Positions 16,830 through 24,273 of a stretch of 40,415 bases of DNA are shown one piece after another. Within the stretch, counting starts at the first letter, position 1. Each line of letters starts with the position of its first letter. The notes under the pieces are model-generated. The model saw only the letters and a list, made by a program, of their open reading frames with translations. It was not told the DNA's origin and did not search any database. The DNA is taken from the NCBI GenBank assembly GCA_003136675.1, contig PLFE01000035.1, forward strand, positions 1 to 40,415. The letters run 5' to 3'. Source of the stretch: Bryobacterales bacterium. Lineage in GTDB: Bacteria > Acidobacteriota > Terriglobia > Bryobacterales > Bryobacteraceae. The position numbers and the translations under genes are program-made.

Positions 16830-17420
16830 ATGGTCACCGGTGCCCAACAAACCGCGGACTGGGTGGATCCGCGCATCCGCAGAACTCGCAAGATGCTGCA
16901 CTATGCCCTCGAGCGCCTGCTCGAATCCAAGTCCTTCGAGAAGATTTCGGTGGGAGAGATCGCCGAAGAAGCAACGCTCAACCGGGCCACGTTCTACGAC
17001 CACTACCCGGATAAATTCGCCTTGCTCGAAGGCCTGGTGTCATCCCGATTCCAGGAGCTGCTGAACAAACGCGGTGTCATATTCGATGGCCACTGCCCGA
17101 CCGCGCTGATGGGCATCACGCTGGCAATGTGCGATTATCTGGCCGGCTTGCCGGGCTTTGAGTGTCCCGAACGCCGGCAGTCCGAGAAGCACTTCGAATC
17201 CGCTTTGGTGGCCGTCGTACGCCGGATGATCCTCTCCGGGTTCGCGAGAACTCCTCCAAGAACGGCGCTTTCCCCGGAACTGATTGCCGCCACCATCAGC
17301 GGCGCCATTTACGGCGGGGTAAACGAGTGGGTGCGAACGCCCGGTCGTCCAGAAGCCGAAGAGGTAGTGAGGTCCATTTTCACGCTGGTCCATCCCATGC
17401 TCCCGCAAGCCGGTGCCTGA
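16830..17420 (+). CDS. TetR/AcrR family transcriptional regulator
   Basis: A 196-aa repressor-type protein. The N-terminal helix-turn-helix is clear at about 40-60 (ISVGEIAEEATLNRATFYDH), followed by the family's YPDKFALLEGL. The C-terminal ligand-binding domain is all-helical and not recognisable to a ligand class. GAGG lies six bases before the ATG. Two contexts compete. It is divergent from DoxX and the two flavin oxidoreductases, which suggests control of that group. Its TGA also abuts the clpV ATG with no spacer, so clpV is probably translated from the same message. A TetR protein co-transcribed with the T6SS unfoldase is unusual. Confidence 0.92.
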   Translation: MVTGAQQTADWVDPRIRRTRKMLHYALERLLESKSFEKISVGEIAEEATLNRATFYDHYPDKFALLEGLVSSRFQELLNKRGVIFDGHCPTALMGITLAMCDYLAGLPGFECPERRQSEKHFESALVAVVRRMILSGFARTPPRTALSPELIAATISGAIYGGVNEWVRTPGRPEAEEVVRSIFTLVHPMLPQAGA

Positions 17421-20021
17421 ATGACCGACCTCAAACTCCTGGTTTCCAAACTGAACGCCTGCTGCCGCACCATGGCCGAAAACGCGGTGACGCTGGCCGC
17501 TTCCCGCGGAAACTGCGAAGTCGACCTCGAACATATGATGCTGGCGATCCTGGGTGCTCCGAAATCGGATGCCGGCCGGATTTTCCAGCATTTCGGTCTC
17601 GATACGGGGCGCATGCGCGCGCAGTGCAACTCCACGCTCGACCGCATGCATCCTTCCCAGCAGCAGGCGTCTCTTTCGGCGCGGCTCGTGAAACTGCTGG
17701 CTGCTTCGTGGGCCGTCGCTTCGGTGGAGTTTGAGATGACGGAAATCCGCTCGGGGGCGATTGTGCTGGCGCTGGCGCAAGCCGACGATGCAGCCGAATT
17801 GGCCAGCCGCTTTTCAGGCGAATGGCTCAAATTGAATGCGAGCGTGATGCGTCAGGAGTTCGGCGAATTACTCAGCCGAGATGAAGCCCCCGTGTATCTG
17901 CGGGAACAGCCACCAAAAGACGGCCCCACCGGTCACTCCGCGCTGGCGCAATACACAGTGGATCTTACCGCTGGGGCGCGGGCCGGCGCGCTGGACCCTG
18001 TTTTCGGACGTTCGCGCGAAATCCGCCTGGTCACGGATATTCTCACTCGCCGCCGCCAGAATAATCCCATCCTGGTCGGGGAGCCAGGCGTGGGCAAGAC
18101 GGCCATCGTGGAAGGGTTCGCGCTGCGCATCGCTTCGGGAGATATCTCTCCTTCACTCGCGCGGGCGTCGGTGATGACGCTCGATCTGGGCTTGCTGCTC
18201 GCCGGCGCGTCGATGCGTGGGGAGTTTGAGAGCCGTTTGAAGTCAGTCATGAACGAAGTTCAATCCACGAAGAACTCCGTCATTCTGTTTATCGACGAGG
18301 CGCATATGTTGATCGGCGGCGGCGGACAAGGTGATGCGGCCAACCTCCTCAAGCCGGCATTAGCGCGCGGAGACTTCCGCACCATCGCAGCGACGACTCA
18401 CGCGGAGTATCGCAAGTGCTTTGAAAAAGATGGGGCGCTGGCGCGCCGGTTTCAGGTGGTCCACGTGGAAGAGCCCGGCGAGGAGCAGGCTATCCAGATG
18501 TTGCGCCCGCTGGTCGCCATTCTGGAGCGCCACCACGGCGTCCGCGTGATGGATGACGCCATTACTTCAGCCGTGCGGCTATCGCGCCGCTACATCATCG
18601 GGCGGCAGTTGCCGGACAAGGCCGTCGGTATCCTCGATACCGCGTGCGCCAATGTCGCGGCCGCCCAAAACGCAACCCCTCAGCCCATCGAGACATGGCA
18701 GGACCGCATCGCGTTCTTGGAAACTGAGATTCGGTCGCTCGAGCGCGAGAAGGCCGCCGGGGTGGATCACGCTGCGCGCTTAGCGGAGCTGTTCGACGAC
18801 CTGGCCGGCGCGGAAACGCAACTGGCCGATCTGGAGGACCGCCTGATCGAGGAGCGGCAACTGGTTCGGAAGTCGCTGGAACTTCATGCCGGCATCGAGT
18901 CCTCGCCTCCGCCGGATGGTGAACCCGATCATCAGTTGGCCATCGACGAACTGGCCGCCGTAACAGCGGAACTCAGCGTCGTGCAGGGCGAATCCCCGCT
19001 GGTGCCGGCGTTCGTGGATGCGCGCGTCATCGCGGAAGTGATCTCGGGACAGACCAACATTCCGGTAGGCCGCATGTTGCGCAGTGAAATTCACAGCGTC
19101 CTGAACTTGCGGAGTCTGCTTGCGGAGCGCGTCGTGGGGCAGGACCACGCTCTGGATACGATTGCCCGGCGGGTGATTAGCGCGCGGGCCGGAGTGGATG
19201 ACCCTGGCCGGCCTACCGGCGTCTTTCTCCTGGTAGGCCCGAGCGGCGTAGGGAAAACGGAGACCGCGCTCGCCCTCGCTGACGTGCTCTACGGCGGTGA
19301 GCGGAACGCGGTTGTCCTGAATATGACCGAGTATCAGGAGGCTCATTCCGTCTCCGCGCTGAAAGGCGCGCCTCCCGGTTACATCGGCTATGGCGAAGGC
19401 GGCGTGCTCACCGAAGCCGTTCGCCGCCGGCCCTATTGCGTCCTGCTGCTGGATGAGATGGAGAAAGCGCACACCGATGTCATGGAGCTCTTCTATCAGG
19501 TTTTCGACAAAGGCGTGCTTGAGGATTCACAAGGCCGGGTGGTCGATTTTCGCAACACGCTGATCCTTCTTACTTCCAACGTAGGTTCCGACCTGATTCA
19601 TCAGGTCTCGGCGCAAGACCGGAAGCTGCTCGATTCTCCGCGCGTGCTCGACGCTTTGAGCGTGGAATTGCGGCAGATCTTCAAGGCCGCCTTTCTCGGC
19701 AGGCTGGTGACCATCCCCTACTACTCCCTTCGCGCGATCGATCTCCACAACATCGCGGAACTCAAGATCCAGAAGATCGCGCAGCGCCTGAAACAAGCGC
19801 ATGGGGTCTCGCTGGAGCACGCCGAGCAATTGATCGAAGAGATTACCGCACGCTGCAGTGAAGCCGAAAGCGGAGCCAGGAACATCGATCACATCCTGAC
19901 CGGCACGCTGATTCCCGATGTTTCCGAGCGCATTTTGTGCGCGCTCGCGGACGGGCGCAAGATCGCCCGCCTGCGTGTCGGCGTGGGCGCCGGCGGATCA
20001 TTCCGCTACGAAGCCGACTGA
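17421..20021 (+). CDS. clpV: T6SS sheath-disassembly ATPase ClpV/TssH
   Basis: An 866-aa AAA+ unfoldase that recycles the contracted TssB/TssC sheath of type VI secretion. An N-terminal Clp-N domain (about 1-150) is followed by nucleotide-binding domain 1 with GEPGVGKT (220-227) and Walker B LFIDEAHM (289-296). A shortened middle coiled-coil (about 420-490) comes next. Domain 2 has GPSGVGKT (606-613) and LLDEMEKAH near 676-684. Both ATPase sites look intact. Assignment to ClpV rather than ClpB rests on the surrounding T6SS genes plus the N-domain and middle region. It is the only T6SS structural gene on the + strand, starts directly at the TetR stop, and ends one base from the convergent SPOR gene. 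Confidence 0.93.
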   Translation: MTDLKLLVSKLNACCRTMAENAVTLAASRGNCEVDLEHMMLAILGAPKSDAGRIFQHFGLDTGRMRAQCNSTLDRMHPSQQQASLSARLVKLLAASWAVASVEFEMTEIRSGAIVLALAQADDAAELASRFSGEWLKLNASVMRQEFGELLSRDEAPVYLREQPPKDGPTGHSALAQYTVDLTAGARAGALDPVFGRSREIRLVTDILTRRRQNNPILVGEPGVGKTAIVEGFALRIASGDISPSLARASVMTLDLGLLLAGASMRGEFESRLKSVMNEVQSTKNSVILFIDEAHMLIGGGGQGDAANLLKPALARGDFRTIAATTHAEYRKCFEKDGALARRFQVVHVEEPGEEQAIQMLRPLVAILERHHGVRVMDDAITSAVRLSRRYIIGRQLPDKAVGILDTACANVAAAQNATPQPIETWQDRIAFLETEIRSLEREKAAGVDHAARLAELFDDLAGAETQLADLEDRLIEERQLVRKSLELHAGIESSPPPDGEPDHQLAIDELAAVTAELSVVQGESPLVPAFVDARVIAEVISGQTNIPVGRMLRSEIHSVLNLRSLLAERVVGQDHALDTIARRVISARAGVDDPGRPTGVFLLVGPSGVGKTETALALADVLYGGERNAVVLNMTEYQEAHSVSALKGAPPGYIGYGEGGVLTEAVRRRPYCVLLLDEMEKAHTDVMELFYQVFDKGVLEDSQGRVVDFRNTLILLTSNVGSDLIHQVSAQDRKLLDSPRVLDALSVELRQIFKAAFLGRLVTIPYYSLRAIDLHNIAELKIQKIAQRLKQAHGVSLEHAEQLIEEITARCSEAESGARNIDHILTGTLIPDVSERILCALADGRKIARLRVGVGAGGSFRYEAD

Positions 20022-20022
20022 C

Positions 20023-20505
20023 CTAAATCGGAACGACCGAGCAATGCAAATCATAGGATCTTCCGATCTCCTCGGCAACCTGGGCGGCGCTATCCCAGTC
20101 TTGATACGGACCGAGTCGAACCACATGCCACGTCTGGTCCGCGGATGCAACTTCGTCGATACTCGCTGCCCCGAATCCTTGCCGCTTGAGAGATGCCGCG
20201 AAGCGTTCTGCGCGGTCGCGATCCCGAAATGACGCCACCTGCACCGTCAGGCCATGGGTTTGCGTAGCGCCGCCACCGGCCGAAGGATCTGTCTTCGGCG
20301 ATGGCGGAGTTCCGGCGGGCGGTTTCACGGCGGCCGTCACAACAGGACTCTTGACAGATCCGGTCTTTGACGCCGGAGTGACCGATCGAATCAGTAATCC
20401 GGTGACGATACCTGCCAGATAAAGAACCACCACGCCTAGTCCCACGCACACAGCGAAAGCCAGAAAGCGCCTTTTGGTCATCGAGAAGTCAATCGTTTCG
20501 CTCAC
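20023..20505 (-). CDS. Single-pass membrane protein with C-terminal SPOR domain, T6SS-linked
   Basis: A 160-aa protein with a short cytoplasmic start, one membrane helix (about 14-38), a Pro/Ala/Lys-rich periplasmic linker (41-82) and a SPOR domain (about 85-160). The SPOR part shows LTVQVASFRDRDRAERFAAS and WHVVRLGPYQDWDSA. SPOR domains bind peptidoglycan stripped of stem peptides, usually at division sites. It is last in the T6SS array, overlapping the PAAR-like gene by 4 bp (ATGA), so co-expression with the spike genes is near certain. With no OmpA-like TagL/TagP protein in the cluster, it may be the peptidoglycan anchor of the membrane complex; that is inference. Confidence 0.88.
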   Translation of the reverse strand: MSETIDFSMTKRRFLAFAVCVGLGVVVLYLAGIVTGLLIRSVTPASKTGSVKSPVVTAAVKPPAGTPPSPKTDPSAGGGATQTHGLTVQVASFRDRDRAERFAASLKRQGFGAASIDEVASADQTWHVVRLGPYQDWDSAAQVAEEIGRSYDLHCSVVPI

Positions 20506-20888
20506 GGCACCTCCACCGTCGTTTGACCGGGGTTATTGATTTTGATCACCCCGCCCCAGGTACACATCAGCATCGAGTTACTGTCCAGCGCCGGCATATC
20601 GGCAATCAACACGGTGGGTGCGCCGGGCGCCCACGGTGCGGGCGTAACCGGGATGCAAGGCATTGGCGTCAGCACCCCGAGGGCCGCCGCGGTAGCCGCC
20701 GCCACCGTGGGATTCGCCAGCGAACTGCACATCCCAAATGGCGGAACGTTCACGATCGGTTTGCCATCCATGATGTTGGCCGCGGGCGTTCCCGTGAGGA
20801 CACGCTTATCCGGCAGAACAATCAGACTGGATGGCGCGGCTCCAAAACTGCACTGCAGCATCGCTCCCATACAAACCTGCATCGCCAT
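20502..20888 (-). CDS. PAAR-like spike-tip protein, DUF4280 family
   Basis: A 128-aa protein with regularly spaced Cys and Gly motifs: VCMGAMLQCSFGAAPS at the start, then NVPPFGMCSSLANP, PMPCIPVTPAPW and MLMCTWGGVIKI near the end. This is the DUF4280 pattern, a PAAR-like domain expected to cap the VgrG spike, with cysteines that may bind a metal. It is encoded directly after vgrG (15 bp) and overlaps the SPOR gene by ATGA. No toxin extension is attached, so it is a bare tip. Canonical T6SS clusters more often use a PAAR (PF05488) or DUF4150 protein here. Confidence 0.88.
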   Translation of the reverse strand: MAMQVCMGAMLQCSFGAAPSSLIVLPDKRVLTGTPAANIMDGKPIVNVPPFGMCSSLANPTVAAATAAALGVLTPMPCIPVTPAPWAPGAPTVLIADMPALDSNSMLMCTWGGVIKINNPGQTTVEVP

Positions 20889-20903
20889 AGATATCCATCT
20901 CCA

Positions 20904-22700
20904 TCAGTTGATCTTCACCATGCCGCCCTTCAGTGTCAGCATGCCGCCGCCGTCAACCGTTTGCGAGGCCGCCGCCTTGTTCGTCAAGGTCGTTCCGGCG
21001 TCGTTCGTCATATCCGTGCCGGACTTGTTGGTGAAAGTTGTCCCCGCCTTGATGCTCACCGAGCCCGACGCCTCAATGGTAAGGTTCCCGGAAACCTTCA
21101 ACGAAAAATTGGCCTGGTTGGTGTGCGCCTCATCTCCCGTCACCGTCATGGTCCGCTTCCCTTTCACCGTGATCGTCTCGTCTTTCGTGATCGTGGCTGT
21201 GGAGTCGTTGAGCACAATCAGGTTCATGTCTTTCTGCGCCTGAATAAAGAGTTCCTCCGAACCGGCTTTGTCCTCCAGACGAATTTCGTTGAATCCACTC
21301 CCGCCCTTCGACGAGTTACTCTTGAGGGTGCTCCGCGTCTGATTGTCGGGTAGCGCGTACGGAACCGTCTGGCTGGCGTTATAAACCGATCCGGTGATCA
21401 ACGGGCGATCGGGATTTCCTTCCAGGAAGCTCACGACCACTTCCTGGCCGATCCGGGGGATTTTGATGCTGCCCCATTGCTTGCCCGCCCAGGGGGTTGA
21501 GACACGCACCCAGCAGGAACTCGTCTCATCTTTCGGCGTGCTCTGGTCCCAATGAAATTTAACCTTGATGCGGCCATATTGATCCGTCCAGATCTCCTCG
21601 CCACTTTTGCCGACGACGAGAGCGGTTTGGGAGCCGGCAATGTAAGGGCGCGGTGTAACCAGTCGCGGCCTGTAGCTCGCGGTGGCCGGAAACGCGTCGA
21701 ATGAGTTGCTGTATTCCACCTGGTCCCCCTCCACACGTAGCGATTGAATCACGTAACCGGTGTTGTAATCCGGCCGGTAGTGACCGCTGAGAGTGAACTT
21801 GGCGCCCGCATAGAAACTGCGGCAGCGGCTGGTTCCGGCCACTGTGCTACCGGGCAATTCCAGTGAGGAAAGCCGGTTCCCCGCGATTGTTTCCCCCGCG
21901 CCTTGCTGAGTAAAGACTCCGGGAAAGTCGTAAATCGTCCGCGTGGTTTCGGAACCGATCGCGGTTGCCAGCAGATCCGTATCGGGAGTTTCGAAGTTAT
22001 AGTCGTCCGTCTTGTATTGGTTGGGCGTTACCGCTTGCTCGAAGTTGGTCTCGGTGACCGTGTCGTCCGCCTCGTAGGAGTCCGGGCCGCCGGCGCAGCG
22101 GGCAGCGGTCAGGCCGGTGCAGGTGAGCCAGGAACTCGGGTCGTCGGCGAGCACCAGCGTGTGGGATGACGCGTCATGGCTGAAGAAGTAGAAAATTCCT
22201 TCCTCTTCCATGAGCCTCGAAACAAAAGCAAATGCCGTCTCCCGGTATTGAACGCAAAACTCGCGTGGCTGATACGTTCCCGTCAAGCTGTCCTTGAAGG
22301 CCGAGAATCCCAGGTCCGTGAAGACTTTCTTGACGATGTCGGGCGTCGACATGTTTTGAAAAATCTTGCAGTCGGCGCTGAGAGTCAGCAGCCACAACCA
22401 GGGATGGATATCGGCCACGTAATAGACCAGGCGGCTGTCCCGGCCGGATTGCGCGAAGCGGCCGACCACGCCGTTGATGTTGTGAATGTCTCCGGAACTC
22501 TGCGGAATCTGCAGAGTCACCGACTTCCCCACCATACTGGAGAAAGTAAGTTGAGCGTCCTCGGAGGCGAGTGCAATCCGGTAATGAAACAACCCGGACA
22601 AATGCTCTTCACCGGTATAACTACGGACTAACACCTTGTTTTCGCCGAGGGGCGTGGTGATCTTCGCCGGCCGGTGCGTTTGTTGGAACAAACTTGCCAT
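20904..22700 (-). CDS. vgrG: T6SS spike protein VgrG/TssI
   Basis: A 598-aa VgrG trimer subunit. The gp27-like base domain fills about 1-330. It is followed by the gp5-like OB domain (about 365-455, with WTDQYGRIKVKFHWD and IKIPRIGQEVVVSFLEGNPD) and a beta-helical needle made of repeating Thr/Asn/Gly-rich segments up to the C-terminus. There is no C-terminal effector domain, so cargo must ride on other parts. The ATG overlaps the tssG stop by one base (TAATG). The DUF4280 tip gene follows. Confidence 0.96.
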   Translation of the reverse strand: MASLFQQTHRPAKITTPLGENKVLVRSYTGEEHLSGLFHYRIALASEDAQLTFSSMVGKSVTLQIPQSSGDIHNINGVVGRFAQSGRDSRLVYYVADIHPWLWLLTLSADCKIFQNMSTPDIVKKVFTDLGFSAFKDSLTGTYQPREFCVQYRETAFAFVSRLMEEEGIFYFFSHDASSHTLVLADDPSSWLTCTGLTAARCAGGPDSYEADDTVTETNFEQAVTPNQYKTDDYNFETPDTDLLATAIGSETTRTIYDFPGVFTQQGAGETIAGNRLSSLELPGSTVAGTSRCRSFYAGAKFTLSGHYRPDYNTGYVIQSLRVEGDQVEYSNSFDAFPATASYRPRLVTPRPYIAGSQTALVVGKSGEEIWTDQYGRIKVKFHWDQSTPKDETSSCWVRVSTPWAGKQWGSIKIPRIGQEVVVSFLEGNPDRPLITGSVYNASQTVPYALPDNQTRSTLKSNSSKGGSGFNEIRLEDKAGSEELFIQAQKDMNLIVLNDSTATITKDETITVKGKRTMTVTGDEAHTNQANFSLKVSGNLTIEASGSVSIKAGTTFTNKSGTDMTNDAGTTLTNKAAASQTVDGGGMLTLKGGMVKIN

Positions 22701-23743
22701 TAGTCGGGGACCCGGTAGCCCGCGGCGGCAGTGGAATCACGAAACCCGCCCGCAATAATCCAGGATGTATAACCCAGTCTCGCGGACCCCAGCTTCATCG
22801 GCGGGACTTCCGCGGGGTTCAGCAGCAGCCGGATGTTTATCCGATGCCTTATACCGAGATAGAAGCGCGCCAGGTGGGCGATCGCGTCATTCGCCCGGCC
22901 GCCGGGCAGCATACTCTGGAATCGCTCGAAGCCCAGCGGGCCAATCTGAATCGTTACCCCACCGCCCTGATCCCAAACCCGTCTTCCCAGCACCGCGCCG
23001 TCACCCATTCGGCTATTCTTCCCGACCGCCCCAATGCGCGTGAACTGAGCCGGGTCCAGCGCGCGCCACATCCCCACGAATTGGAAGACGTGAACGTTCG
23101 CATCGAAATAGTCCGACAACAGGCGCTCCAGACCAATCGCACTACGAACGTCGCGGGCCAGCAAGCCTGAGTAATGCAGCAGCGCCCGATCGGGCACTCC
23201 CACGCGTCCTCGCAAAGCGGCCGGCCCCAGGCCGATTAACGAGAACAGATACTGTGCGATTTGGCCGCGGTCCGGCGACTGTCCCGTGAGCGGCGGATTC
23301 TGCGCCTTGTGCGCGCGATACAGCAGCGCCACCAGCCGGTGATTGAACAGATCGAGGAAATCGGAGGCGGCCCGGTTCTTGCGCCCAATGGCCGTCTGCA
23401 CCATCTCCGCATAAGGCTCGGGCAGAGGCCCCAGGACTCCAGCCAGCCCCAGGAAGTTCACCGTAATTTCAGGATGCGTGGGCCATGTGAAGAAATTCTC
23501 CTCCCGCGGACCGATAAAGGCCGGGGAATCGATCGACTGGACTTCACTGGCTGGGAACTCGAAGCTCACACGCGAGCGAAACCGGATCTCCACCGGCCCT
23601 TCGCTTACTCCGGTCGTCCGCAGCCGCCGCTGAATCGCTTCAATGATGCGCACGGCCTGGAGAAACTCAAAACGGAACGGCTGGTGCTGCAGCCAGTCCG
23701 CGACGGACTGTTCGCGCTGCCAGCCATAACCGGGAGCCGCCAT
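22700..23743 (-). CDS. tssG: T6SS baseplate protein TssG
   Basis: A 347-aa TssG, part of the TssE-F-G-K baseplate wedge. Family features include SVADWLQHQPFRFEFLQAVR at the N-terminus and VSFEFPASEVQSID. VNFLGLAGVLGPLPEPYAEM and DFLDLFNHRLVALLYRAHKA follow. I set the start at the ATG at 23743, because GGAGG lies eight bases upstream and the upstream gene's TGA overlaps it by one base. A longer frame to 23770 lacks these features. It is separated from tssF by two unrecognised genes, an unusual break because tssF and tssG are normally adjacent. Confidence 0.93.
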   Translation of the reverse strand: MAAPGYGWQREQSVADWLQHQPFRFEFLQAVRIIEAIQRRLRTTGVSEGPVEIRFRSRVSFEFPASEVQSIDSPAFIGPREENFFTWPTHPEITVNFLGLAGVLGPLPEPYAEMVQTAIGRKNRAASDFLDLFNHRLVALLYRAHKAQNPPLTGQSPDRGQIAQYLFSLIGLGPAALRGRVGVPDRALLHYSGLLARDVRSAIGLERLLSDYFDANVHVFQFVGMWRALDPAQFTRIGAVGKNSRMGDGAVLGRRVWDQGGGVTIQIGPLGFERFQSMLPGGRANDAIAHLARFYLGIRHRINIRLLLNPAEVPPMKLGSARLGYTSWIIAGGFRDSTAAAGYRVPD

Positions 23744-24270
23744 CAGTTCGTCCTCCCTGGAGCGGGGCAATATACCGGCGGCCAGTGAGTACTCAGCCCA
23801 GCCTTCGCCATTTTCGCCTGCAGCGCTACGCCGACGCCCGCCTTGCGCTCTCGCGCCGCGGCGTTCTTATGGTTCCCCCGCATCACTTCCTCATAAGAGA
23901 AGAACCGGTCCATCGGCAATCCCGCTTGTTCCGCGTGAGCCGCGTCCGGACGATAGTTGCCGCTTCCGTTGCTCCACCATTGGAGCCGTCCATTATCGAA
24001 GCACGCCTCGCCCGCGTACAACACGGGACGCCCTTCGGCCAGCGCGGGATGACGAAAAGTGGGGTGCATCAGCGTTTCACCGCTCTCCATCCTGACGAAT
24101 GTATATTTCGTGTTCGGCATATAGTGACCGTGCTCGCGAGCCCGTCGCATACGGAACTGATCGAAAAACGCGTCCAGTCCAAAAATCTTGTCACGCTCCA
24201 CGGGAATGGCCGCGGACGGGTTCAAGTTCGGATATCTCCTGGGCTGTCCTGAAACACCATGTCCCGCCAT
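23743..24270 (-). CDS. Unknown 175-aa protein embedded in the T6SS array, ends in a PPVYCPAP motif
   Basis: I do not recognise a named family. There is no signal peptide or membrane helix, and the protein is rich in His, Arg and aromatics. The core has HPTF (69-72), then GRPVLYAGEACFDNGRLQW and SNGSGNYRPD (100-109). From memory, a similar H-x-S/T-F ... AGE ... SN-x-SG-H/N-Y-x-P arrangement recurs in uncharacterised bacterial proteins, some toxin-like; this is unverified. The C-terminus reads HWPPVYCPAPGR, close to the PPPVYRPAP motifs of the protein at 38.3 kb. It sits between the 354-aa unknown (3 bp gap) and tssG (1 bp overlap). It could be an effector, adaptor or accessory baseplate protein. 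Confidence 0.75.
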   Translation of the reverse strand: MAGHGVSGQPRRYPNLNPSAAIPVERDKIFGLDAFFDQFRMRRAREHGHYMPNTKYTFVRMESGETLMHPTFRHPALAEGRPVLYAGEACFDNGRLQWWSNGSGNYRPDAAHAEQAGLPMDRFFSYEEVMRGNHKNAAARERKAGVGVALQAKMAKAGLSTHWPPVYCPAPGRTN

Positions 24271-24273
24271 GCT

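Noticed and set aside
20523-21353. A 276-codon + strand frame across the PAAR-like and VgrG region
   Set aside because: It is antisense to two recognised T6SS proteins and spans the gap between them, with His/Arg-rich shadow composition.
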